Shown piece by piece: positions 52,108-60,810 of a stretch of 64,000 nucleotides of DNA. This stretch comes from UBA3478 sp038134285. Lineage in GTDB: Bacteria; Bacteroidota; Bacteroidia; Flavobacteriales; Flavobacteriaceae. The stretch lies in NCBI GenBank assembly GCA_038134285.1, contig JAYPUW010000004.1:1-64000 (forward strand), given 5' to 3'. Numbering within the stretch: position 1 is the first letter of the stretch; every line of letters starts with the position of its first letter. The notes under the pieces are model-generated. The model worked only from the letters and a program-made list of their open reading frames with translations, was not told where the DNA came from and made no database searches. The translations under genes were made by a program, and so were the position numbers.

Positions 52108-53061
52108 CTATGCTTTTCGTTTGATCACCTTTTGTGCCGCCTCGACGATTGCAGGAGCATTGAGTTGGTATTTCTCCATGAGTTGATCTGGAGTTCCACT
52201 CTCACCAAAAGTATCTTTGGTTGCAATGAACTCTTGCGGAGTGGGTTTATGCATAGTTAAGGTTCTAGCTATGCTTTCTCCAAGTCCACCTAAATAGTTG
52301 TGTTCTTCAGCGCTTACGAGACACCCCGTCTTTTCTACCGAACGGAGGATAGCCTCTACATCTAAAGGTTTTATGGTATGAATATTAATCACTTCTGCAT
52401 AAATTCCTTTTTCTTTTAATGCTTCCGCTGCGATAAGGGCTTCCCATACGAGGTGACCAGTTGCTGCTATCGTTACATCAGTTCCCTCTAATAGATGTAA
52501 AGCCTTTCCTATGGTAAAGGTTTGATCTACTGGAGTGAAGTTAGCAACCTTTGGTCTTCCGAAGCGTAGATAAACAGGGCCATCATGTTCAGCAATTGCT
52601 AAGGTAGCCGCCTTAGTTTGATTGTAATCACACGGATTAATTACCGTCATACCTGGAAGCATTTTCATAAGACCAATATCTTCTAGGATTTGGTGGGTTG
52701 CACCGTCTTCACCTAGAGTAATACCAGCGTGCGAGGCACATATCTTGACATTCTTTCCAGAGTAAGCCACAGATTGTCTGATTTGATCATATACCCTTCC
52801 GGTTGAAAAATTTGCGAAGGTGGTTGTGAATGGAATTTTTCCTCCAATGGTGAGACCGGCCGCAATACCGATCATATTTGCCTCAGCAATACCGACCTGA
52901 AAAAAGCGTTCAGGATGTTCTTCGATAAAAGTTTCGAGCTTTAAAGAACCAATAAGGTCAGCGCAAAGAGCTACCACCTTAGGATTTGTGCGTCCTAATT
53001 CGGTCATTCCATCTCCGAAACCACTGCGTGTATCTTTTTGTCCTTGATCTATATATTTCAT
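52108..53061 (-). CDS. Transketolase, C-terminal subunit
   Basis: 317 residues starting MKYIDQGQKDTRSGFGDG; a longer frame overlapping the next gene is a reading artefact. It holds the pyrimidine-binding and C-terminal domains (GITLGEDGATHQILEDIGLM, YLRFGRPK, EEHNYLGGLGES). It pairs with the N-terminal subunit to make split transketolase of the non-oxidative pentose phosphate pathway. Confidence 0.94.
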   Translation of the reverse strand: MKYIDQGQKDTRSGFGDGMTELGRTNPKVVALCADLIGSLKLETFIEEHPERFFQVGIAEANMIGIAAGLTIGGKIPFTTTFANFSTGRVYDQIRQSVAYSGKNVKICASHAGITLGEDGATHQILEDIGLMKMLPGMTVINPCDYNQTKAATLAIAEHDGPVYLRFGRPKVANFTPVDQTFTIGKALHLLEGTDVTIAATGHLVWEALIAAEALKEKGIYAEVINIHTIKPLDVEAILRSVEKTGCLVSAEEHNYLGGLGESIARTLTMHKPTPQEFIATKDTFGESGTPDQLMEKYQLNAPAIVEAAQKVIKRKA

Positions 53062-53077
53062 GTTTGAGCTTATTCTG

Positions 53078-53920
53078 TTAGTAATCCCCAAGGGTTTCTG
53101 GGTTTTGTGCAAGTGCTGTCGCAAGCTGATGATCGTTTGGCGCTTTGCCGTGCCACGCATGGGTGTGCATCATGAAATCAACACCGTTACCCATTACCGT
53201 ATGAAGTATCACAGCTATTGGTTTTTGACGCCCTGTTTTGGCTTTTGCCTGTTTCATTCCTTCAACGATAGCTTCTAATTTGTTCCCTTCTTTAATGTGA
53301 AAAACATCCCAACCGAAGGCTTCGAATTTTTGTCCAAGATCACCGAGATCCATGACGTTGGCCGTACTTCCGTCAATTTGTTGTCCGTTGAGGTCAACAG
53401 TTGCTATTAGATTGTCGACTTTCTTTGATCCGGCGTACATGATGGCTTCCCAATTTTGACCTTCTTGCATTTCACCGTCTCCGTGAAGGCTGTAAACGAT
53501 TTTAGAATCGTTGTTTAGCTTTTTACTCAAGGCAGCACCTATAGCTACAGAAAGTCCTTGGCCGAGTGACCCAGATGCAATGCGCACTCCTGGTAGGTGT
53601 TCATGCGTAGTGGGGTGACCTTGAAGTCTTGAATTTATTTTTCTGAAGGTGGCGAGTTCTGCTACATCAAAGTACCCGCTTCGCGCGAGGATACTGTATA
53701 AGACTGGAGAAATATGACCGTTTGACAGAAAGAAAAGGTCTTCGTTATGTCCGTCCATAGTAAAGTCAGTGCTGTACTCCATCAGTTCTTGATACAAGGC
53801 GACCATGAATTCGGTACAACCAAGCGAACCGCCCGGATGGCCTGAATTTACTCGATGAACCATGCGCAAAATATCGCGTCTGACTTGAACGGTTAAATCG
53901 TTGAGGTAGGTTAGATTCAT
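53078..53920 (-). CDS. Transketolase, N-terminal subunit
   Basis: 280 residues from the ATG of MNLTYLNDLTVQVRRDIL. It carries the thiamine-diphosphate site (HRVNSGHPGGSLGCTEF and LHGDGEMQEGQNWEA, the GDG motif). It is cotranscribed with the C-terminal subunit, 16 bases apart. The split form is common in Bacteroidota. Confidence 0.95.
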   Translation of the reverse strand: MNLTYLNDLTVQVRRDILRMVHRVNSGHPGGSLGCTEFMVALYQELMEYSTDFTMDGHNEDLFFLSNGHISPVLYSILARSGYFDVAELATFRKINSRLQGHPTTHEHLPGVRIASGSLGQGLSVAIGAALSKKLNNDSKIVYSLHGDGEMQEGQNWEAIMYAGSKKVDNLIATVDLNGQQIDGSTANVMDLGDLGQKFEAFGWDVFHIKEGNKLEAIVEGMKQAKAKTGRQKPIAVILHTVMGNGVDFMMHTHAWHGKAPNDHQLATALAQNPETLGDY

Positions 53921-53977
53921 TCGAAATACATTTGCCCTCAAAAGTAACCATTATCTTTACCTTTTAACTGCTCGCAT

Positions 53978-55102
53978 TTGAATTTTAAGCTCGAATCTCA
54001 GGATCAAAAGGCCAGGGCCGGACGCATCACCACTGCTCATGGTGAAATAGAGACCCCCATATTTATGCCCGTCGGAACGCTTGGAACGGTTAAAGGTGTT
54101 CATCAACATGAATTAAAACAAGACACCAAGGCACAAATCATTCTCGGAAACACCTATCATCTCTACATGAGACCGGGCACTTCGATACTTGAATCTGCTG
54201 GAGGGCTGCATCAATTCATTGGTTGGGAGTGCCCCATTCTTACAGATAGTGGCGGCTATCAGGTGTATTCTTTAGCCGATAACCGAAAAATTACTGAAGA
54301 AGGGGTAAGGTTTAAGTCGCATATTGACGGATCTTCTCATTTTTTTACTCCTGAGAATGTCATGCAGATTCAGCGCATCATAGGAGCAGATATCATCATG
54401 GCATTTGACGAATGCACTCCTTTTCCGTGCCCAAAAGACTATGCCCTCTCTTCAATGGATTTAACACACCGTTGGTTAGATCGCTGTGTGAATGCATTGG
54501 ATAAGCTTCCCTATAAATACGGCTACGAGCAATCCTTTTTTCCGATTATTCAAGGTTCGGTTTATCCAGATTTAAGGATCAAATCTGCAGAGTATATCGC
54601 CTCAATTGGTGCGGCGGGTAATGCGATAGGTGGATTGTCTGTTGGGGAGCCAGCCGAAGATATGTATTCCATGACAGATGTGGTCTGCCAGATCTTACCT
54701 GTAGACAAGCCTCGCTACCTTATGGGCGTTGGAACACCAATAAATCTGTTAGAGAATATTGCCTTAGGGATCGATATGTTTGATTGCGTCATGCCCACGC
54801 GTAATGCACGAAACGGAATGTTATTTACCTTACAAGGAACGATTAATATTAAAAACAAAAAGTGGGAGGACGACTTTTCACCCATAGACGAGCAGGCCCT
54901 GTCTTATGTAGACACCATCTACTCAAAGGCTTATCTTAGGCACCTGTTCACCTGCAATGAATTTCTGGGTAAACAAATTGCTACCCTTCACAATCTTGCG
55001 TTTTATTTATGGATTGTGGGGGAGGCTCGAAAACACATCGTAGAGGGAGACTTTTACGAATGGAAAGAAGAAATGGTAACTCAGATGAATAAGAGATTGT
55101 AA
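53978..55102 (+). CDS. tgt: tRNA-guanine transglycosylase (queuine/preQ1 tRNA-ribosyltransferase)
   Basis: 374 residues. Catalytic aspartates are in DSGGYQVYSL and GIDMFDCVMPTRNARNG, and the zinc site is LRHLFTCNEF with a distal His. It inserts preQ1 into tRNA at position 34. The start appears to be TTG at 53978 (MNFKLESQ), as no in-frame ATG lies earlier and the next is inside the conserved barrel. Its stop overlaps the start of the LptF/G gene. Confidence 0.95.
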   Translation: MNFKLESQDQKARAGRITTAHGEIETPIFMPVGTLGTVKGVHQHELKQDTKAQIILGNTYHLYMRPGTSILESAGGLHQFIGWECPILTDSGGYQVYSLADNRKITEEGVRFKSHIDGSSHFFTPENVMQIQRIIGADIIMAFDECTPFPCPKDYALSSMDLTHRWLDRCVNALDKLPYKYGYEQSFFPIIQGSVYPDLRIKSAEYIASIGAAGNAIGGLSVGEPAEDMYSMTDVVCQILPVDKPRYLMGVGTPINLLENIALGIDMFDCVMPTRNARNGMLFTLQGTINIKNKKWEDDFSPIDEQALSYVDTIYSKAYLRHLFTCNEFLGKQIATLHNLAFYLWIVGEARKHIVEGDFYEWKEEMVTQMNKRL

Positions 55103-56187
55103 TGAAGCTAACACTCATTGATAAGTACATTCTAAAGCGGTACCTGATTACCTTTTTCGGTATCCTTTTTCTCTTTGTTCCTATCGGTATCATGGCTTCT
55201 CTTGCAGAAAAGATCAATAAGATTTTAGAAAGCAAGGCTTCAAGTGGAGAGATTTGGTCTTATTATTTGAATTTCACACTTGTTTTGGGTAATATGCTCA
55301 TGCCCATCTTATTGTTTTTAGCCATTATCTTTTTTACTTCACGACTGAGTGCACGATCAGAGGTGGTGGCTATCCTGAGTTCTGGTATGTCGTATCAACG
55401 CTTTTTGCGTCCTTACCTCATAGGTGCTACCTGTATAGCGGTATTGATTTTTCTCATGGGAAACTTTATAGTCCCTAGTGCTAGTGAAGGATTTCATGCT
55501 TTTGAAGACGAATACTTTAAATCGACTAAAGAAGACAGGCAGGTTCGCAATATTTACAACCAGATCTCTGAAGATGAATTCGTTTATGTGAGTTTCTTCG
55601 ACCCGAATCGATTGATCGGTTACAATTTCACCTTAGAACACTTCGATTCGATAGGCCGCCTTGAGTACAAATTATCCGCAGCCAACATTCGTTACATGAC
55701 CGTCGATTCTACCTACAGGTTAACGACTTACAAAAAACGTACGTTCGAAGATGAAGTTGAATACGTAGAGCAAATCAGAAGTATAGACACAATACTCAAT
55801 TTCACTATTGACGATTTGATGCCTGTATCTTACATCGCAGAAACCAAGAATTTCTTTGAATTGAATCGATTCATCAACGACCAAAAGCGGAGGGGTTCGG
55901 CTACGGTGAATGCCTATATTCTAGAAAAATATAAGCGTCTTGCTTTGCCCTTGTCGGCTTATATTCTTACGCTTATCGCAGTGGCCGTTTCTTCGGTGAA
56001 ACGGAGAGGAGGATTAGGCCTTAACCTGGCATTTGGTATTGCCATAGCGTTCATCTACATTTTCTTTGATCGCGTTTTCTCCACGTTGGCCGAACAGGCC
56101 GGATTTTCACCTTTGTTAGCTGCTTTACTTCCGGTAGTTTTCTTTGCGACAATTGCTTATTTTCTATTGCAGCGGGCAAAACGTTAA
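55102..56187 (+). CDS. LptF/LptG family permease (YjgP/YjgQ)
   Basis: 361 residues. N-terminal membrane spans (residues 12-35, 50-80, 100-120) are followed by a large periplasmic domain and three C-terminal spans. IDKYILKRYLITFFGIL and RSEVVAILSSGMSYQRFLRP fit the lipopolysaccharide export permeases that work with LptB. LptF and LptG cannot be told apart from this sequence. Its ATG overlaps the tgt stop. Confidence 0.93.
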   Translation: MKLTLIDKYILKRYLITFFGILFLFVPIGIMASLAEKINKILESKASSGEIWSYYLNFTLVLGNMLMPILLFLAIIFFTSRLSARSEVVAILSSGMSYQRFLRPYLIGATCIAVLIFLMGNFIVPSASEGFHAFEDEYFKSTKEDRQVRNIYNQISEDEFVYVSFFDPNRLIGYNFTLEHFDSIGRLEYKLSAANIRYMTVDSTYRLTTYKKRTFEDEVEYVEQIRSIDTILNFTIDDLMPVSYIAETKNFFELNRFINDQKRRGSATVNAYILEKYKRLALPLSAYILTLIAVAVSSVKRRGGLGLNLAFGIAIAFIYIFFDRVFSTLAEQAGFSPLLAALLPVVFFATIAYFLLQRAKR

Positions 56188-56199
56188 TATGTATATTTG
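56167..56199 (+). promoter_or_regulatory. Promoter of accA
   Basis: TTG (56167-56169) and TATATTTG (56192-56199) with a 22-base spacer fit the phylum consensus. It overlaps the end of the LptF/G gene and lies 33 bases before the accA ATG. Confidence 0.7.
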
Positions 56200-56231
56200 T
56201 CTTTCCTCATTACTTAACCTAGAGTTTATTT

Positions 56232-57185
56232 ATGGAATATTTAGACTTTGAGCTTCCGTTAAAGGACTTAGAAGATCAACTTGAAAAGTGTCAGATCATT
56301 GGCGAAGAGAGTGCTGTCGATGTGACCGAAACATGTAATCAGATTGAAAAGAAATTAAAGGAAGCGCGTAAAGAGATCTATACCAATTTAACACCGTGGC
56401 AGCGCGTTCAATTATCGCGTCATCCGAATCGTCCGTATACTCTGGACTACGTTAGAGCGCTCTGTGATGGAACCTTTTTAGAGCTACACGGAGATCGTAC
56501 GGTCGGAGACGACAAGGCGATGATAGGAGGACTTGGTAAAATTGGGGGTCAATCGTATATGATAATTGGCCAACAAAAGGGGTACAATACCAAGACGCGT
56601 CAATACCGCAACTTCGGAATGTCTAATCCAGCAGGTTATCGCAAGGCTTTGCGCCTCATGAAGATGGCTGAAAAATTCGGCATTCCTGTATTGTCTTTTA
56701 TTGATACTCCGGGCGCCTATCCGGGTATTGAGGCTGAGGAAAGAGGACAAGGTGAGGCTATAGCACGTAACCTATTAGAAATGGCCCGCTTACAAGTTCC
56801 TATCATTGTATTCATCATCGGTGAAGGTGCTTCTGGTGGAGCCTTGGGTATCGGTGTAGGTGATCGTGTAATGATGCTTGAAAACTCATGGTACTCTGTG
56901 ATTTCTCCAGAATCGTGTTCTTCAATCCTTTGGCGCAGTTGGGATTATAAAGAAAAAGCAGCTGACGCCCTCAAGCTCACGGCCAAAGACATGAAAAAGA
57001 TGACCCTCATTGACGAGATTGTTAAAGAACCTATGGGTGGTGCGCACAGTGATAGAGAACAGATGTTCCAGATAATCAAGAAAAAAATAGAAAAGACCTA
57101 CGAAGAATTGGCCGAGCTTCCGGTGAAAACCCTAATCAAGGAGCGTATGGACAAATATTCTAACATGGGCGTATATCAAGAATAG
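56232..57185 (+). CDS. accA: Acetyl-CoA carboxylase carboxyltransferase subunit alpha
   Basis: 317 residues. Visible landmarks are LTPWQRVQLSRHPNRPYTLD, GDRTVGDDKAMIGGLG, FIDTPGAYPGIEAEERGQGE and IIGEGASGGALGIGVGD. It forms the carboxyltransferase with AccD that makes malonyl-CoA. The gap to dnaB is 5 bases. Confidence 0.97.
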   Translation: MEYLDFELPLKDLEDQLEKCQIIGEESAVDVTETCNQIEKKLKEARKEIYTNLTPWQRVQLSRHPNRPYTLDYVRALCDGTFLELHGDRTVGDDKAMIGGLGKIGGQSYMIIGQQKGYNTKTRQYRNFGMSNPAGYRKALRLMKMAEKFGIPVLSFIDTPGAYPGIEAEERGQGEAIARNLLEMARLQVPIIVFIIGEGASGGALGIGVGDRVMMLENSWYSVISPESCSSILWRSWDYKEKAADALKLTAKDMKKMTLIDEIVKEPMGGAHSDREQMFQIIKKKIEKTYEELAELPVKTLIKERMDKYSNMGVYQE

Positions 57186-57190
57186 AAGCA

Positions 57191-58705
57191 ATGGCTGAAC
57201 CCAATCGCGTTACAAATTCGAGGCAAAAGAATGCCGATGTAATTTCTCTTGAGCGAGGAAAAATTCCTCCTCAGGCCGTTGAGCTCGAGCGCGTGGTGTT
57301 GGGAGCAATGCTCATCGATAAAAAGGGAGTTGATGAGGTGATTGATATGCTTCACGAGGACGTCTTTTATGTAGATGCACACCAAAAGATATTTTCAGCT
57401 ATTCACGAATTGTTTCAAGAAACAAAGCCCATTGACCTTCTCACCGTCTCGAATTTGTTGAAACAAAGAAAGCATCACGAGACTGTTGGTGGAGATTTTT
57501 ATCTCATCGAATTAACTAGGGGAGTAGGTTCGTCGGCACACATAGAATATCATGCCCGAATCATTCTTCAGAAATACGTGCAGCGAAGCCTTATAAAAAT
57601 TTCTACGCAGCTCATTGAAGAGGCCTATGAAGACAGTCAAGACGTCTTTGATTTGCTAGATCAAGCTGAAGCACGTCTATACGATATAACACAAGGAAAC
57701 CTAAAACGCTCGGCAGAATCAGCCCAAGACCTCGTTATTCAGGCCAAGAAGAAGATTGAAGAAATTTCAAATAAAGACGGCCTGAGTGGAGTTCCTTCTG
57801 GATTCGAAAAGCTCGATGAGGTTACTTCTGGGTGGCAACCTAGTGATTTGATCATCATTGCCGCACGTCCAGGTATGGGTAAAACAGCTTTAACGCTTTC
57901 AATGGCCCGAAATATTGCGGTGAATAAAGGATTGCCAGTGGCTTTCTTTTCACTAGAGATGTCTTCGGTGCAATTGATTACGCGCCTCATTTCTTCTGAA
58001 ACAGGTCTTTCGTCTCAAAAGTTGAGAACCGGAAAACTCGAGAAGCACGAATGGGAACAGCTCAATGTTAAAGTGAAAACCTTAGAAAAGGCGCCGCTTT
58101 ATATAGACGATACCCCTTCGCTTTCGATTTTTGATCTAAGAGCCAAGGCAAGGCGTTTGGCTTCTCAACACGATATTAAATTGGTTATTATCGACTACTT
58201 GCAATTGATGACGATTGGTTCTACCCAAAAGGCAGGAAATCGTGAGCAAGAAATCTCAACCATTTCAAGAAACCTTAAGGCGTTGGCTAAGGAACTCAAC
58301 GTTCCTGTTATTGCATTGTCACAGCTCTCGAGAGCTGTTGAAACGAGAGGTGGATCAAAACGTCCTTTGCTTTCAGACCTTAGAGAGTCAGGAGCGATTG
58401 AGCAAGATGCGGATATCGTATCTTTTATTTACCGTCCAGAATACTACAAGATTGAAGAGTGGGACGACGAGCAGCAGTCACCCACAGAGGGTCAGGCTGA
58501 ATTGATTATCGCCAAGCACCGTAATGGTGGATTGGACAATATCAGGCTAAAATTTATTGGCTCGCTTGGTAAATTCGAAAACCTCGACAACTCATTTGGT
58601 AGCTTTGAGTTTGAATCAAAAATGAACGAAGATAAGCCGCTACCAAGACCACATAACCCCTTCAACACTTCTGGGTTTGACGGTGATGACGATATGCCCT
58701 TTTAA
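57191..58705 (+). CDS. dnaB: Replicative DNA helicase DnaB
   Basis: 504 residues. The N-terminal domain (PPQAVELERVVLGAMLIDKK) precedes the RecA-like motor with Walker A ARPGMGKTALTLSMARN (about residues 225-241), VIIDYLQLM and SDLRESGAIEQDADIV. It unwinds DNA at the replication fork. No intein or insertion is visible. Confidence 0.97.
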   Translation: MAEPNRVTNSRQKNADVISLERGKIPPQAVELERVVLGAMLIDKKGVDEVIDMLHEDVFYVDAHQKIFSAIHELFQETKPIDLLTVSNLLKQRKHHETVGGDFYLIELTRGVGSSAHIEYHARIILQKYVQRSLIKISTQLIEEAYEDSQDVFDLLDQAEARLYDITQGNLKRSAESAQDLVIQAKKKIEEISNKDGLSGVPSGFEKLDEVTSGWQPSDLIIIAARPGMGKTALTLSMARNIAVNKGLPVAFFSLEMSSVQLITRLISSETGLSSQKLRTGKLEKHEWEQLNVKVKTLEKAPLYIDDTPSLSIFDLRAKARRLASQHDIKLVIIDYLQLMTIGSTQKAGNREQEISTISRNLKALAKELNVPVIALSQLSRAVETRGGSKRPLLSDLRESGAIEQDADIVSFIYRPEYYKIEEWDDEQQSPTEGQAELIIAKHRNGGLDNIRLKFIGSLGKFENLDNSFGSFEFESKMNEDKPLPRPHNPFNTSGFDGDDDMPF

Positions 58706-59509
58706 TTAATGTCTTATCAGTTCTTCTAGAATACGTTCAACCCCATGATGGTTATGGGAACTCGTTTTATAATTGGCTGCTTCTAAAACGGCGGGATGTG
58801 CATTTTCCATAGCTACACTATTCGGGGTTAAGGCGAGCATCTCAAGGTCATTGTTGTAATCTCCGAAAACAATGAGCTCGTCGGGTCTAAAATTGTAGTG
58901 CATGAGCAATTTTTTAAGTGCATACCCTTTATTAGCATTCATGTCAGAGATGTCTACCCAGAAATCTCCAGAGACCTTCACTTTGAGCTCTTCTTCAAAC
59001 GATCTAAAATGCGGATAAATGTTCTGTTCACCTCCCTCTTTATGGTATAATGCAATTTTTAAAATAGGATCGGTGATTTCATCTAGCGAATTTACGATGC
59101 GGTGCTCTTCATAGTACTCTTTCAAGAGGCCATGAAAATGCAGATTGTTGCTAAGGGAATAGGCAGTTCGCTCGCTACATAGAATTGATTCTACCTCATT
59201 CAGTTCTTGCAATTTAGAAATAACGCGATGAATAAATTGGGTACCGAGTTCTTGAGTGTGGAGGGTTTTTTCTTTTTTGATAATCAGCGCTCCGTTTTCT
59301 GCAATAAAACTCATTTCATCTGCAATACGCGTGAGTTTTGAGCGCATGCTAGGGTACTGTCTTCCACTAGCTGCAACAAAACGTATGTTTCTCTTTTTTA
59401 ATTCGGTGAAAAGCTCAAAAAAACGAGGACTTACCTCGTGAGAAGCATTTAGCAATGTGCCGTCCATATCACTGACGACCATTTTAATTTTCTTGTAATC
59501 TATACCCAT
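58706..59509 (-). CDS. Cof-type HAD-superfamily phosphatase
   Basis: 267 residues. HAD motifs: VVSDMDGTLLNASHEV (about residues 11-26), FVAASGRQY, and FGDYNNDLEMLAL near residues 217-229. The type IIB cap places it in the Cof family of sugar-phosphate or FMN-type phosphatases, substrate unknown. It begins one base after the dnaB stop, convergent. Confidence 0.93.
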   Translation of the reverse strand: MGIDYKKIKMVVSDMDGTLLNASHEVSPRFFELFTELKKRNIRFVAASGRQYPSMRSKLTRIADEMSFIAENGALIIKKEKTLHTQELGTQFIHRVISKLQELNEVESILCSERTAYSLSNNLHFHGLLKEYYEEHRIVNSLDEITDPILKIALYHKEGGEQNIYPHFRSFEEELKVKVSGDFWVDISDMNANKGYALKKLLMHYNFRPDELIVFGDYNNDLEMLALTPNSVAMENAHPAVLEAANYKTSSHNHHGVERILEELIRH

Positions 59510-59522
59510 GGCTCTAAAATAA

Positions 59523-59552
59523 AGAATCCCAAACCAGAAGGCTTGGGATTCT
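59523..59552 (-). terminator. Terminator of the thrS-infC-rpmI-rplT operon
   Basis: AGAATCCCAA and TTGGGATTCT form a perfect 10-bp stem with a 10-base loop, followed by TTTATTTT on the minus strand, 26 bases beyond the rplT stop. Confidence 0.85.
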
Positions 59553-59577
59553 CTAAATGTTGCGGAAATTAAAACTT

Positions 59578-59922
59578 TTATTTAACCTTCTCTGCGATTG
59601 CTTTGAAAGCCTCTGGCTCATTCATCGCTAAATCGGCAAGTACCTTGCGGTTAAGGTCAATATGATTCTTTTTTAGGGCTCCCATGAATTGCGAATACGA
59701 AAGTCCGTGTTGGCGGGCTCCTGCGTTAATACGCGTAATCCACAAGGCTCTAAAATTGCGTTTCTTGTTTCTGCGGTCTCTGTAAGAATATAGAAGCGCT
59801 TTTTCGACAGCGTTTTTAGCCACTGTCCAAACATTCTTTCTTCTACCAAAGTATCCTTTGGCGAGTTTCATGATTTTTTTTCTTCGTGCTCTTGAGGCAA
59901 CTGAATTAACTGATCTTGGCAT
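59578..59922 (-). CDS. rplT: 50S ribosomal protein L20
   Basis: 114 residues with MPRSVNSVASRARRKKIMK, GYFGRRKNVWTVAKNAVEK and ITRINAGARQHGLSYSQFM, all typical. L20 is needed early in 50S assembly and often represses its own operon. It is the last gene of the operon before the hairpin. Confidence 0.97.
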   Translation of the reverse strand: MPRSVNSVASRARRKKIMKLAKGYFGRRKNVWTVAKNAVEKALLYSYRDRRNKKRNFRALWITRINAGARQHGLSYSQFMGALKKNHIDLNRKVLADLAMNEPEAFKAIAEKVK

Positions 59923-60011
59923 ACTTGTTTTTGTTTTTGTAGTTGGCGATCACCAGGTGATTCTTATAGCGGCCAAACTCCAGGGTTAAAAAATACCGAA
60001 TTACGGGTGTT

Positions 60012-60209
60012 TTACTTCAAACGAAGCTGTTCTTTGATGCTATTTACATCTGCATCATGAACAAGTCCAGAATGCGTAAGTTTCAACTTACGTTTCTTTG
60101 ACTTTTTCGTTAGAATGTGGCTTTTAAACGCATGTTTGCGCTTAATCTTTCCAGAACCAGTAAGCGCAAAACGCTTTTTAGCACTGGATTTAGTTTTCAT
60201 CTTTGGCAT
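60012..60209 (-). CDS. rpmI: 50S ribosomal protein L35
   Basis: 65 residues, starting MPKMKTKSSAKKRFALTGSG, very basic, ending in SIKEQLRLK. Standard L35, between infC and rplT. The 89 bases after it contain no gene. Confidence 0.96.
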   Translation of the reverse strand: MPKMKTKSSAKKRFALTGSGKIKRKHAFKSHILTKKSKKRKLKLTHSGLVHDADVNSIKEQLRLK

Positions 60210-60232
60210 GATCTACTTATTAATTCCGCAAT

Positions 60233-60793
60233 CTACTTTTTCGCCACTTTTGGGGCAATGAATATGGTCATTCGTTTTCCCTCGAGCTGTGGCATTTGCT
60301 CTACCTTTCCGAACTCTTCAAGTTCTTGTGCCAATCTAAGCAACAAGATCTCTCCTTGATCTTTATAAACAATGGAGCGCCCTTTGAAAAAAACAAAGGC
60401 CTTTAATTTTGCACCTTCTTTCAAGAATTTTTCAGCATGACGCTTTTTAAATTCAAAATCGTGGTCATCGGTTTGAGGTCCGAATCGAATCTCTTTGATG
60501 ATAACTTTAGTAGCCTTCGCTTTGATTACTTTTTCACGTTTCTTTTGTTCGTAAAGAAACTTCTTGTAATCGATAACCTTACAAACCGGAGGAACAGCTT
60601 TAGGTGAAATTTCAACAAGATCAAGTTCTTGCTCTCTAGCAATTTCTAACGCTTTATTCAGCGGGTACACCCCAACTTCAACGTTGTCACCGACTAGACG
60701 GATTTCATTTGCTGTAATATCCTCATTAATATTGTGAGGATTCTCCATGCTGCGCCTGGGCTGCGGCTTGGTTTTTTTTCTACGTATTGCTAT
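60233..60793 (-). CDS. infC: Translation initiation factor IF-3
   Basis: 186 codons if started at the ATA at 60791-60793. Homology extends in frame upstream of the first ATG (60748): AIRRKKTKPQPRRS is a typical basic IF-3 N terminus, and no other ATG or GTG is available there. The body contains RLVGDNVEVGVYPLNKAL, DLVEISPKAVPPVCKVIDYK and KEIRFGPQTDDHDFEFKKRH. IF-3 rejects rare start codons, and infC of other bacteria begins with AUU or AUA for autoregulation. Confidence 0.92.
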   Translation of the reverse strand: MAIRRKKTKPQPRRSMENPHNINEDITANEIRLVGDNVEVGVYPLNKALEIAREQELDLVEISPKAVPPVCKVIDYKKFLYEQKKREKVIKAKATKVIIKEIRFGPQTDDHDFEFKKRHAEKFLKEGAKLKAFVFFKGRSIVYKDQGEILLLRLAQELEEFGKVEQMPQLEGKRMTIFIAPKVAKK

Positions 60794-60810
60794 GGTTACT
60801 CAAGTTTTGG

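Noticed and set aside
53062..53160. Upstream extension of the C-terminal transketolase gene
   Set aside because: It overlaps the end of the N-terminal subunit gene in another frame and shows no family similarity; the ATG at 53061 fits.
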